Below the pieces are notes generated by a model. It worked only from the letters and a program-made list of their open reading frames with translations, had not been told where the DNA came from and did no database searches. A stretch of 64,000 nt of DNA from Euphorbia lathyris (lineage: Eukaryota > Streptophyta > Magnoliopsida > Malpighiales > Euphorbiaceae): assembly GCF_963576675.1 (NCBI RefSeq), contig NC_088913.1, positions 88,721,001 through 88,785,000 of the forward strand, written 5' to 3'. A program made the position numbers and the translations under genes. Of this stretch, positions 44,541-54,890 are shown one piece after another (within the stretch, counting starts at the first letter, position 1; every line of letters begins with the position of its first letter).

Positions 44541-45300
44541 AACCCCTTAACTCCATAATAGTGGTATTTCTTACCCTCTTAACTTATCCAAAAACCCCCT
44601 CAACTCATCGAATGTCCAATTTACCCCCTTAACTCCATAAAAGTGGTATTTCTTACCCCATTAACTTATCCAAAACATCCCCAACTCATTGAATGTCCAA
44701 TTTACCCCCTTAACTCCATAAAAGTGGTATTTCTCACCGCATTAACTTATCCAAATACACCAAAACTCATCGAGTGTCCTATTTATCCCCTTAACTCCAT
44801 TAAACTCGTCGAAAATTGGACACTAATTAACAATTTTTTTTTTTATAAAAATTCCTAAAATCAAACATCTAAATCTCTTATTCCTATTTCCTTCCCGATT
44901 CCTAGGGCTGTAAACAGGACAGAGCGGTTATTACATTAATCATCCATGACCACTGGTTTGTCGGGGAATCCCCGTTCCCATCCCCAAATTACAAATGGAG
45001 AAAATTTAGCTATCATATCTGCCCCTCGGGGAATCCCCATCACCGTTTAATTTTTTAAAACTTTTTACCTTTTTTTCTTGTAAAAGATCAATTTGTAGTC
45101 ATAAACTACTATTCTAGGGACATATAAAATCATAAACTGTTAGACATAGAAAAATAACTAAACAATTACAAACAAAGATGTAAAGCCTTATTAATAACAA
45201 ATTCAAAATAAATTAATAATTTTTTAGTTATTTTCTAATATTCAGGTATTTAGTCGGGGATCCCCATTGGGACATTCAAGGACGGGGACAAGGACGGAGA
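44541..45300. repeat. tandem units of the Mutator-type MITE arm and core
   Basis: Three roughly 100-bp direct units with acttaactccataaaagtgg lie at 44545-44810, and inverted units at 45300-45560. The core near 44905-45260 has inverted GGGGAATCCCC and GGGGATCCCC words, like the ends of another small nested element. No gene is present. Confidence 0.6.
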
Positions 45301-45588
45301 TGAGACACTTAGGAGTTAAGGGGGTAAATAAGACATTCGATGAGTTAGGGAAAGTAAATAGAAAGTTAAAGGGGTGAGAAATATCACTTTTATGGAGTTA
45401 AGATGGTAAATAAGACATTTGATGAGTTTGGAATGGGTAAAATGAACAATTTGGACATATTAAAGGGGTAAAAAAATACCATTTTTATGGAGTTAAAGAG
45501 GTAAATTGGACATTCGATGAGTTGGATGGATAAAATGACCAATTTGAACGAATTAAGAGGGTTGGAGGAGCATTAGACCTTTTATTTA

Positions 45589-45843
45589 TAATTACTTATA
45601 ACAACAACAAAGCCTTATTTATCTATTAAAAAAAGCCTTATCTATATGGGCTTTCCTACATGAATATCATAATTATCAACAAAATTACAATTAAATCAAA
45701 TCACTAAATTTACAAAATGATACATTGAAAGTTCATTTCTTTTTTCTTTAATTTCTTATTTTTCTTTATTTTCTCTTCTCTTATTTTCTTATATTTATTT
45801 TGATGTCGGTTTTTTTTCATTGTTTTCTCTCAAATCTGCAGCA
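45589..45843. other. AT-rich flank upstream of small ORF
   Basis: There is no gene. CT- and T-rich stretches just before the ATG at 45844 are compatible with a 5' leader. Confidence 0.4.
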
Positions 45844-46107
45844 ATGTCATTAAATTCTAATTCTTCGTCACAATGTCTCCCTCTTCTACCGTTGAGACAA
45901 AAAGAATCTGTACCGATACCATTCCCTTTTCAACCGTTGAGCCAAAAAGAATCTGCAGCAATTCCATTGAATCCTAATACTTCGTCACAGTGTCCTGCTC
46001 CGCTCGGGCCAACACGAAAAGAAGTTATAACTTTGGTGGGACTTATCTTTGCGACTATAGTATGTTTCTTTTTAGTAGTTGTGTGGACTTCGAAGCAAAT
46101 TTCTTAG
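45844..46107 (+). CDS. small Ser/Pro-rich protein with C-terminal membrane segment (paralogue 2)
   Basis: ATG 45844 gives 87 residues. The N-terminal half is Ser/Pro/Gln-rich and contains an internal duplication (NSNSSSQCLPLLP and NPNTSSQCPAPLG). The C-terminus has one hydrophobic segment, VITLVGLIFATIVCFFLVVV, followed by WTSKQIS. With no N-terminal signal peptide it would be a tail-anchored membrane protein. It resembles the ORF at 40644, 5.2 kb upstream on the same strand. The ATG context GCAGCAATGTC is good. I do not recognise a family. It may be a small host gene copy. Confidence 0.45.
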   Translation: MSLNSNSSSQCLPLLPLRQKESVPIPFPFQPLSQKESAAIPLNPNTSSQCPAPLGPTRKEVITLVGLIFATIVCFFLVVVWTSKQIS

Positions 46108-46125
46108 AATGGAATAAAAATTAAA

Positions 46126-46622
46126 AGGAAAAGTTCAAATAAAACTCGTGGTTTCACTAATTTTCAGATAGATGACTGTGATTTACTTTTTGTCAAAACG
46201 AGTACTAAGGTTTCGTACTTTTAATAATGCTATTAAAACTATCTTTAACGACCTGAAAATGAAAATTTTCAAGAATTAAAGTTTTTCAATATCATATTTT
46301 CTATGGAACTACATTTTCGATTTTAGAAAATCATCTTTTTTGGAACTTTCTCTCTCTAAACATTAACTTTCTCTCTCTATGCCAAACATCATCTAAATAA
46401 TTTCGAAATAAAAAAGTTGAAGAATTAAAGTTGTTTAGAATATTAGTAGTTCTTAAAATATGTCATTTTTGAAGTTGTTAAGGGTGATTTTAATAGTATC
46501 AATCGAAAAAGTCCTTATTTTGCTAAAGTTGAAAACCTCAATCCTCGTTTTGACAAAAAATAAACCACAGTCTTTTATCTGAAAATTAGTGAAACCACAG
46601 GGATTTTATTTGAACTTTACCC
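46126..46622. mobile_element. 497-bp Mutator-type MITE
   Basis: The terminal inverted repeats are AGGAAAAGTTCAAATAAAA and (reverse complement) GGGTAAAGTTCAAATAAAA, followed by GTGGTTTCACTAATTTTCAG in both arms. The 9-bp duplication AAAATTAAA is at 46117-46125 and 46623-46631. The arms pair over about 90 bp. There is no coding capacity. Confidence 0.82.
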
Positions 46623-46631
46623 AAAATTAAA

Positions 46632-46808
46632 TATTTAATTTAAATAGTTACCATAAAGATTAAATATTTCATTTAAATAGTTACCATAGTTTTCATATTT
46701 TAATAATTGTTTTTCTTTTTACTGTTCATTACAATCTAACTACTCCTTTTTCTTTTGCAATTAGTACTTCTAATATATTACAATGTAGTTTATTTTTCAC
46801 TTTTTTAA
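46632..46808. other. AT-rich DNA with a short tandem duplication
   Basis: A roughly 33-bp unit containing tttaaatagttaccata is repeated twice at about 46630-46690. Nothing else is recognised. Confidence 0.5.
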
Positions 46809-46882
46809 TGTAATACCGTTTCTTTTTGTTTGTTTGTTTTTTTCCGTGTGAAAAGGAGGGCATAGCCCGAAACAAAGGAAAA

Positions 46883-48333
46883 CTAAACTAACGTAACAAT
46901 TCTTTTGGTAGACCGACCCTGCCGGTCACCGATAAGAATATCCTGAAGGCCTACAAGAGGCACATCACACTCGTGATAACCCAAAGACACTGATCCTGCG
47001 AAATTTTCCATCCAGCCAGCAGTCTGATTGCCCTCGCGATATGTATGTGATATAGCAATCTCCCAATTACGTTCTCAGAGGTCCCTACATTTTGCGATTA
47101 GCCAAGCCTGTGGGTGATGACGCTCCACTCCCTCTTCGAGCACCTGCTTGACATCTTTGGAATCGACCTCAACAATTACCTTTCGGAAGCCCTGCTCCCA
47201 TGCCATTCTCATACCAAAAAACGCTCCCCAAAGCTCGGCCGTAGCGCCGTGCAGATCCCCAAATTTACTGTAAAGCCGCATACCCAATCACCATGATGGT
47301 TCCATAAGACTCCTCCAGCAGTTGCCGCCCCGGGATTACCTTTGCTGGTACCGTCTGAGTTAAGCCTCACCCATGGATGGTCAGACGGGTTCCATTTGAT
47401 CCACAATTATGTTCTTAGGGTAGCCCGATTGCTCAGATTATCAGAAAGTGCCTTGCGGAATTCCTGAGCACTTGTAAAAATCATCTCAACTTTATCTCCA
47501 TGCGGCTCTTTCCCTTCAAAAACGCGTCAGTTGTGCCATTTCTAGATTCTCCAAACGGCAAAGGCGAACAAACATGTCCAAACGAAATCTCTGATCCATC
47601 GACTGTGTTTTAAGTTGTTATCAAGACAATCCAAACCATCCTTAGCAAAGAAATTCACTTTCATATCTGTCGGGAGAAGACCGGGCCAGATTGCTCTCAC
47701 CTCAGGGCAATCTCGTAGCACATGTATAAGGCTTTCATTTAGCCCGCATTCAGCACACTCCGCTGATTCTGCTAAGCGTCTCACTATGCAAACTTCATTG
47801 CATAGAATAGGGTTTTGTTTGGCTAACCAAAGGAAAGCGCAGATCCTTTCCGGTATATGAACCTGCCAAATTCTTTCCCACATGTCATTCCTGTCCGCCC
47901 CATTACTAGTTTCCTGAAGATTGTGGAAGCCTGAACTTATAGTGTACTGTCCTGATTTTGAGAGCATCCACGCCCATTCATCCGGATAATCGCTATTCGT
48001 CAACGGGGAAATGGCTCGGATCTGCAAAAGCACATATGCCGGAAGCAACTGTTCAAAAGAATCCCAGTCCTAGTCATTATTTTTCCAGTAATCCGCAACT
48101 GTTAAAGCCTGCACTGTATCTGAGACAGGCCCAGTAGCCAGGTCCAGCAATCTCATATTATTACACCAGGAGTCCAGCCAGAATTTGGTTGTCTTACCAT
48201 CTAAGATTGCTATGCCCAACCCATTCTTAAGCACTTGTGATCCTGCAATAATTCCTCGCCAGACGACAAAAGCCATATTACAGGGGACAAAACTAGCACC
48301 CCCATCTTCATTTCGACAGTACTTAGCGCGCAC
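46883..48333 (-). pseudogene. LINE 3 ORF2: zf-RVT and RNase H
   Basis: Readings 48070-48333 (FVVWRGIIAGSQVLKNGLGI) and 47542-48048 (WERIWQVHIPERICAFLWLA, CAECGLNESLIHVLRDC) cover the post-RT region and zf-RVT. The RNase H is split by a shift near 47209-47290 but keeps all catalytic residues (RLNSDGTSKG, TAELWGAF, VEVDSKDV). A TGA at about 47075 replaces CGA, and the frame then continues to a natural TAG at 46883. Confidence 0.88.
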
Positions 48334-49286
48334 GACTCTAACCCACAGTCATTGATGATTAGTGAGAACTTTCCACGAGAGCTTGGCAAGCATTGCGAGG
48401 TTAAAGTCTCTCGTGTGCTTTATGCCCAATCCGCCATTCCTTTTAGGTTGACAAACAGTATCCCAACGAACGAGATGAACTTTCTTTGGGTTTGGAAAGG
48501 ACCCCCAAAGGAAGTTCCCATTTATTCTGTCTAGGTGATTGCAAATACCTATTGGGAGAGCAGTTGTTTACATCACATAGGAAGACATGGCGGCCGTTAC
48601 AGATTTAATGAGGGTGATTCGCCCAACAAAAGAGAGACACTGGCCTTTCCACCCTACAAGCCTGCTATTAACTTTTTCAACAAGGCTATGATAAGTATCC
48701 ATGTTCATGCGTCGATGGATCAGGGGCATGCCAAGATATTTACCCAAGTTGTCAGTTTGAATAAAGCCAAGTGAAGTCGTGATATTCTGTCTGGTAGTGT
48801 TGTCAACATTGGCCGAGAATAAGACCCTAGATTTTTCTGCGCTAACCCGTTGGCCAGAGCAATCACTGAAAAAGATGAGGATATTATTAACAATCATGGC
48901 TTGAGAGTGTGAAGCTTCAGCAAACAAAATGATATCATCAGCAAAAAAACAGGTGGGTCAAACCAGGGCTAGTTCAGGATAGTTTAATCGACTTCCAGTT
49001 TTGACAGAGGACTGCATCCTCGATCAAGTGGCTTAAGCATTCTAAGCAGAGGACAAACAGGTAAGGGGAGAGGAGATCCCCTTGTCGCAGCCCGCATGAT
49101 GGAGTGAAACCATCAAGCTTTTCTCCATTCTAGAAGACTTTCATAGATGAAGAGGCTACACACTTCATGATAAGATTAATCCAGGGGGTGGTCAGCCCAA
49201 TCAACTCCAAAGTCTCACGGAGGAATTGCCAGCTAATCCTGTCATAGGCCTTTTCAAGGTCCAAGTTTAGAATCATGTAACCTTAT
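48334..49286 (-). pseudogene. LINE 3 ORF2: RT palm and thumb
   Basis: The minus strand gives LDLEKAYDRISWQFLRETLE (near 49250), [18 protein letters not shown] (near 49090) and the catalytic box LFFADDIILFAEASHSQAMI (near 48940). ILIFFSDCSGQRVSAEKSRV, GKYLGMPLIHRRM and SFVGRITLIKSV follow. These are the RT motifs of L1-type elements. Several stops and shifts separate the segments. The upstream part of the RT continues at 50686 beyond the solo LTR. Confidence 0.88.
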
Positions 49287-50685
49287 TGACGGTTGTCGAA
49301 TCCACCAAAAATAAATATAACTTCACAGCCCTCAGGCTTGCACAAGGGTAAGCAAAGGTCATACCCAAAGGACTAATACAGATCTAATTGTAAATATAAC
49401 CAAGCAAATAAATAAAAAGTAAAAAAGAGGGAATTGGAATAGTTGATTGCTAAATTGACAAAAGTAATAGAGTTGAGTTGAAATTGAATAAAATGATTAA
49501 TTAGAATTTCAGCTAAGGGGTTCTCAGGCAAGGAATTTAGTTAGTCTTGATCATTGACAGAAATGATGTTTCTTCTAAATTGCATATCAAACTAGTTTGG
49601 TATATTCTTCCTAAATAATGAATTAACCAAGTAAGACTGTAGTTAACTCCTAATTAACGAATAACCTTACCTCAGCGGCTAAGATTCAATCCGTTAACAG
49701 CGTTAGGAATTAGAAGAACCTAATCTAAGCCAACCGATTCTCATCGATATCGATTCAGAAACTTAATTACTCATTCACTTAATGTGATAAAGTTGAATCT
49801 TGATGTATTAATGTCACGTGGATATTTCTCAGTTGTCAATCTGATTTTCCCCAAATACAATCTAGATTTCAACTTTATAGCATCAATTGCTACTTGCTCA
49901 GATTAAACTAAATAATGACTCCTTGATTATCTAATTTAATCAGACAAATGTATGCTAGTTTAATCAAATGAACAATTGGCCGTATCATTCAAAAGCAAAC
50001 TAACAATTGAGATAAAATCCCTAAACACAGTGAATAAATAAATGATACGAATAAAGAGAAAATACTAGAAGAGAAATGATCTCACAATACTTTAAGATTC
50101 CTGCCTTTGAATTATCCCTTAACCAAAATAAAGGGTTTAGCTATAAATAGCCATTAAGAACAAAAATAAATGTTTCTAGTTTTTCCAGTCTCAAGAACGA
50201 TACGTTCTCTGCAAACTGTACAAAATCTAAGAAAGAAGAGAGAGAGAAAGAGATAATCCCATTTAAAACCTAAATGTTTTTGTAAATCAGATATATCCCT
50301 CCAAATTAGCTAACAAAAGAATATCTTTGCTCATCACAAATCTTTTCTAATCTTCTCATATCCTTTATTTTCTGCCTTCTTCTTTGAGTAGGAAAGAGTC
50401 CTGATCAATCTAAACATCATTAGTTCGGAGGTCTTAGTCTTGGGCAAGACTAACTCCAGTTCATTTCAGCTCATTTGATTCAGCTCATCTTGGGCAAGAC
50501 TAACTCCAATTTCGTTTCAAGTCCAAAATTTCTTCAAATTAAGTCCAATTCTGCTCCTTTTAATCATTTGAGTCCTATGGAGACAAATCATACCAAAACA
50601 AGCAATAATATCTGAAATAACACTAAATTAATTAAATAATCTAGCACTAAAGTGGACATTTGAATGTTGAATTGGACACTTATCA
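49287..50685 (-). mobile_element. 1399-bp solo LTR inside LINE 3
   Basis: The plus-strand ends are TGACGGTTGTCG and GACACTTATCA. The flanks CTTAT (49282-49286) and CTTGT (50686-50690) form a target duplication with one change. Removing the LTR and one flank restores the RT reading across the junction, between KKKGRQ and YMILNLDLEKAYD. There is no primer site or coding DNA, so it is a solo LTR. Orientation is inferred from its U5-like left end. It contains the palindromes AGTCTTGGGCAAGACT (50436-50451) and AGAACGATACGTTCT (50194-50208). Confidence 0.85.
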
Positions 50686-52454
50686 CTTGTCTGCCTTTCT
50701 TCTTATTGTAGGAGTGGATAGCCTCTTGCACAATGATTATGTTCTCAGTGATATTCCTTCCAGGAATGAAGCTACTCTGGCAAGGGCTCACCACATGCCT
50801 AAGAATAGGTTTGAGCCGATTGACTATGCATTTAGTGATCATTTTATACAGGACATTACACAGGCTGATGGGGCAGAACTGGGTTACAAACTCAGGATTG
50901 GATACCTTGGAAATGATGGTAATGAGGGTTTCAGAGAGAGATGGATCGAGGATTCCTTCATTTAACACCTTAAGTACAAGCTTGTATACCTGATCCGTAA
51001 TTTTGGGCCAGAGACATTGAAAGAAACCGGCTTAAAAGCCGTCCACACCAGGAGCTTTAAATGGAGCCATTTCAAAGAGAGCAAACTGTACCTCCTCTTT
51101 GGTGAACACAGTTGTCAGTCTCGGTCTCAGATTGTCTGGAATGCAAGGGAAGGTCATAATGTAAACAGCCCCTCAAATAGCATTCTCTGTGTAAAGTTTG
51201 CAAAAATAGGCATAAATTATCTGCTTGATTTCAACCGAATGCCAAACCCAAGCTCCTTCACTGTTTCTGATTCCCTCAATCTTGTTCCTTCTCCGTCTAA
51301 CCAATGTGGATAGGTGGAAGAAAGACGTATTCCTATCCCCAAGACGAAGCCAATTAATCGTAGATTTCTGGAACCAAAAAACTTCTTCCTGTTTGAGAAT
51401 GTCGTCCAAATTCACTTGTAATTTCTCCTCAAGCCGCAAAAGCCCCATTGAGTTTCCATTATCCAAAGCACGTTGAATTCCTTCAAGCCGACGGTAGGTT
51501 CTTTGTTTGCGATTAGCCAGATTCTCGAAGACCTCCTCATTCCAAATCTGAACCTGGGAAGTGAACGAATCAAGTTCAGTTCGAATTTCACCTGTGGTCG
51601 ACCAAGAAGATTCGAAAAAATTCAAGAACTCATTATGCATCAGCCACCCTGCCTGAAAAGGGAAGGGTTTAGGAACGAAAGAGCCTACCATCTCCAATGT
51701 AGAAAGCATAATCGGGTAGTGATCAGATCGATGCCTGGGGAGATGCAGTACAAAAGCTTCTGGAAACTCCGATCTCCAACTGGCCGAGCAAAGCCCTCTA
51801 TCCAATCTGCATGCTACATGGGTTCTGGGAGACAATCCGCGAAACCAGGTAAACTTTGGCCCTTGGAACCCCAAATCTAGTATTTCCATATTGTTAATCC
51901 AATCAACGAAGATAGCACACCTATTCAGGGTTCTGCAAGATCCACCTTGCTTTTCCTCTGCATTTCTGATATAGTTGAAGTCTCCTATAAGCCTATAAGC
52001 AGCCAGGGTATAGTCGTTGATTCTTTCAGGCTCAGCAACTCAGCCATGAACTGTCGTTTTAAAATCAATTGAGGACGAAGATATAAGAAAGTTGCTGCAA
52101 AAGACATTCCATGTTGTCTCCCATAATTGATTGTGATAACAGTATGGAGAAATTGCTGGTGGGTTTGCAACAAAGTTAGAGAGATTTTTGCTTGCTGCCA
52201 GAAGACCCAGATTCCTCCACTAAAGCCTTCTGCTTCCACAATTTCAATATCCAAGAAGTTCAGTTTTTTTTGCAAAGGTCCATAGCACGCGTTCCCAGTA
52301 ATCTCGTTTCAAGCAAAACCAAAATATCAGGATCATTCTTCAACACGAGGTGACGACAAGCTTTAAAAAATTTGGTGCCACCGGCACCAAAACAATTCCA
52401 TAAGATGATCTGCATAATAAAGATAGAAAAAAAGTGACCACAATAATTCAACAT
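50686..52454 (-). pseudogene. LINE 3 ORF2: endonuclease and RT N-terminus
   Basis: The reading starts at about 52454 (MQIILWNCFGAGG) with an AP-like endonuclease: PDILVLLETR, then FSGGIWVFW and PWLLIGL. A gap with shifts near 51890-51985 follows, then GPKFTWFRG, DRGLCSASW and the catalytic HRSDHYPIML. The linker (LEEKLQVNLDDILKQEEVFW, WLRLGDRNTSFFH) leads to the RT entry (ISKVSNPEFVTQFCPISLCN, SSFIPGRNITENIIIVQEAI) at 50700-50968. The endonuclease nicks target DNA and primes reverse transcription. Frameshifts make it nonfunctional. Confidence 0.9.
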
Positions 52455-53875
52455 TTTGAGAGTTGATGCCCTCCAGAATCTCCCTGCTTATTAGCATCTT
52501 TTTCCATTACTAAACTCACTGAGGCTCCCAAACTCTTCTTCAAAATGGTTTTATTATGGCCCTTAGCGCTCAGGCTTGTATCAGAGGATTTCTTCCCAGC
52601 TGCACCAAAAATTAAGGGCCGCGTAATATTGCTTCCACCCCCCTTGAGTAACTCTACAGTATGATCAGCTCGGCTCCGCTTTGCCCGGTTGTTCATCTTA
52701 TTACCCCCTACGATTTCCTCACTTTGCTGCTCCTGAGCATTTGCCAAAGAGGCGAATGGGTTCTGAAGCTGCAAAAGCCTATCCTGATTCAGGTGAAGGG
52801 GACGGGATCCTCTCGCATCTCTGCTTCTGTTTGCGTTAGTCCCAGGACATGACTCAGGCAGTAGTGCTCCTTTTCCCTTATCCGTCTTCCTACTTTGTTC
52901 ACTCGTGTTGTGAAGCTGATTGTCTAGATTAGAAACATCAGCACTATTCTGCTTAATCTCACCTAGCACAAATCTATCCTGTTTCGGTGTATAACGTCTG
53001 CAAAGTACCAACATCCATGGCCCATATTCATTCTCCTTCTCATTCACATCATTGTCGTTGGTGGCTTGGTCCCCCCTCACGGGATTAGTCTCACAGGATG
53101 GTGTTTGTGGTCGAGGTCCCTGTTTTTACGGTTCTGTCTGTCTGATGCTAAGCAAAGTGCAGACATTCTTGCTAAGCCCGTATCGGCCACAGTTCGTACA
53201 CGCTATATATAATCCCTCGTACTCAATCATATATGTCACATTGTTAACTTCAAACTCCATAATCAGGGGTTTCTGCAGATCAATCTCAACAAAAACCCAC
53301 GCAAATCTTCCCCTCATGGCTTTGAGTGTATTCTTGTCAACTTTCCCTGCCTTTCCAATGGAGTTCACAATTGCCATTATAAAGTCCACATCACACATAT
53401 GAATTGGAAGATTCGAGAGCCTTGCCCAAACCATTATCGATGAAATTGAGGTCGTAGCTGCATGGAAATCTAGTGTCCAAGTGCGGACAGACAAGTAGTG
53501 CCCCTAGACGACCCACAATCCATCCCTAATAACTCTCTCTCTGTTGTTTAAGTCCTTGAACTGGGCTATATGGAAGCCATGCCCTATGTCCATGAGCTCA
53601 ATATCTCCTTTTGGTTTCCAGAGTTCCATGGTCTGTTTCTGAAGTGCTATGTAACCGATATTAAGACTAAGGATTTTTACAATCAGCGCAGACCTCAAGG
53701 GTGTAGCCCAAGTATCTAGGAGTTGAGGTGCAACAACGAAAGTTGGTTTGAGCGGATTCGTTAAGGAGATTGAGATCAAACCTTCAGCTACAAGGTCCTT
53801 CGGTGTTCGGGTTTCTTCAATAGGAGAGGATCCCATGAGTGAGGCTTTGTATGACAGGTGATCGCCGGTATCCAT
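52448..53875 (-). pseudogene. LINE 3 ORF1 (DUF4283-type RNA-binding protein)
   Basis: One frame from ATG 53875 to the stop at 52448 (about 475 codons) is broken by in-frame stops at 53504 (TAG) and 53126 (TAA). It has the plant LINE ORF1 region (LWKPKGDIELMDIGHGFHI, RVIRDGLWVV, VWARLSNLPIHM) and a zinc knuckle CTNCGRYGLSKNVC. The usual His of the knuckle (GRYGH) is Leu. The C-terminal half is polar and basic. The product would coat the LINE RNA. Start and end overlap ORF2 by a few bases. Confidence 0.85.
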
Positions 53876-54032
53876 AGAGGTTGCATTACGCCACCATCGT
53901 CGTCCAATGGCTGCGGAGGAGCCGTGTTCATCAAGGTAGTCGGGATGCGGCTAAGGTGATTTACGATGGTGATGTGCGTTTTTATTATTGACAAATTTTC
54001 TTTTCTTTCTTTTTGTTTGTTGAGACAAGTTT
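53876..54032 (-). mobile_element. LINE 3 5' untranslated leader
   Basis: This is the sequence between the LINE 5' end (CTTGTCTCAACAAAC on the minus strand) and the ORF1 start. It contains several small ATG frames. The presence of this leader indicates a near-complete 5' end. Confidence 0.65.
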
Positions 54033-54890
54033 TGTAATACCCCAATATTTATATGTTTAAATTAGTTAGAAGGAGTTAATGATAAAGTATAATTATATTT
54101 GGAATTTTTTTAAAAGATATTATAAACATCGAGACTAATATGGAACTTTGGCTAATATTAATCAAATTGAAGAGCTGTATACGAGGAGACTCCATTTTTG
54201 AAGGTTGAAGCTCCTTCTTTTCAAAAAAAAAAAAAAAAAAAAAAAACCAACAACACTACTTCTACCTCATTCTTCATCATTTCTTCACCATTTTTCACAT
54301 TCTTTATACCGAAACGAAACTCTCGACTCCAGCTACAAGTACATGCACGTTTTATTGTGAGATTTTGAGTTTTTAAGAATCTTTAGAGAGAGAAAATTAG
54401 CCATTTTTTCTATTCTCTCTATTTCTCTATCCTATGTTCTTTTTTTTTTTTGCAATTCTAACACCAAAAATGGACTCATGGAGTCAATTTACTAACAGGT
54501 ACACTAGATTTTGATGCATGCAAGGAGTTTTGAGAGATAATCAGAGCTACATCGGATAAAGTAAGAAATCTACCAAAAATTCACTTTTCCGGTCAAGTTT
54601 GAGTGTTTTAAAGGTGGTTATGGACTGGTGGAATCATAAGCAATAAAGATGTACAATTAGTTTCTCAAAACAACCAACTTTAATATTTCCGATAGACGAA
54701 TCCGAACCACCGGTGATATTTTTCGATGATATACGAAATAAGTGCAGAAAAAAATGTTTTGTTAACTCTAGAATATTTCAGATATTATTTGGAGCAATAT
54801 TAATTCTTGGACCTTAGTCAAATTCCTTACGGTTTAGTCTCTATAAATAACGAAAGTATATAGTTCGGTGAAATTAAGGAAAAAAATTAA

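Larger units (their letters stand above)
42384..45579. mobile_element. Mutator-type MITE with 9-bp target duplication, carrying LINE 2
   Basis: The terminal inverted repeats start GGCCTAATGCTTCC and (reverse complement) GGTCTAATGCTCCT and extend for more than 80 bp (cttatcgaatatccatttac on one side, actcatcgaatgtccaattt on the other). The 9-bp duplication TTTTATTTA is at 42375-42383 and 45580-45588. A 9-bp duplication with long inverted repeats is typical of Mutator-like elements. There is no transposase, so it is nonautonomous. A second repeat-rich insert with GGGGAATCCCCG words lies near 44900-45300. Confidence 0.85.
46818..54032 (-). mobile_element. LINE 3: near-full-length L1-type element
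   Basis: The element spans a 5' leader, ORF1, ORF2 and an A-rich tail (T-rich at 46818-46847). The 9-bp duplication TGTAATACC is at 46809-46817 and 54033-54041. The latter copy is also the start of the chromovirus LTR, so the LINE landed at the first bases of that LTR. Without the nested solo LTR it is about 5.8 kb, the usual length of plant L1 elements. Its reading frames carry several stops and shifts. Confidence 0.88.

Noticed and set aside
51225..51880. Plus-strand ORFs opposite the LINE 3 endonuclease
   Set aside because: They are shadows of the recognised endonuclease-RT reading on the minus strand.
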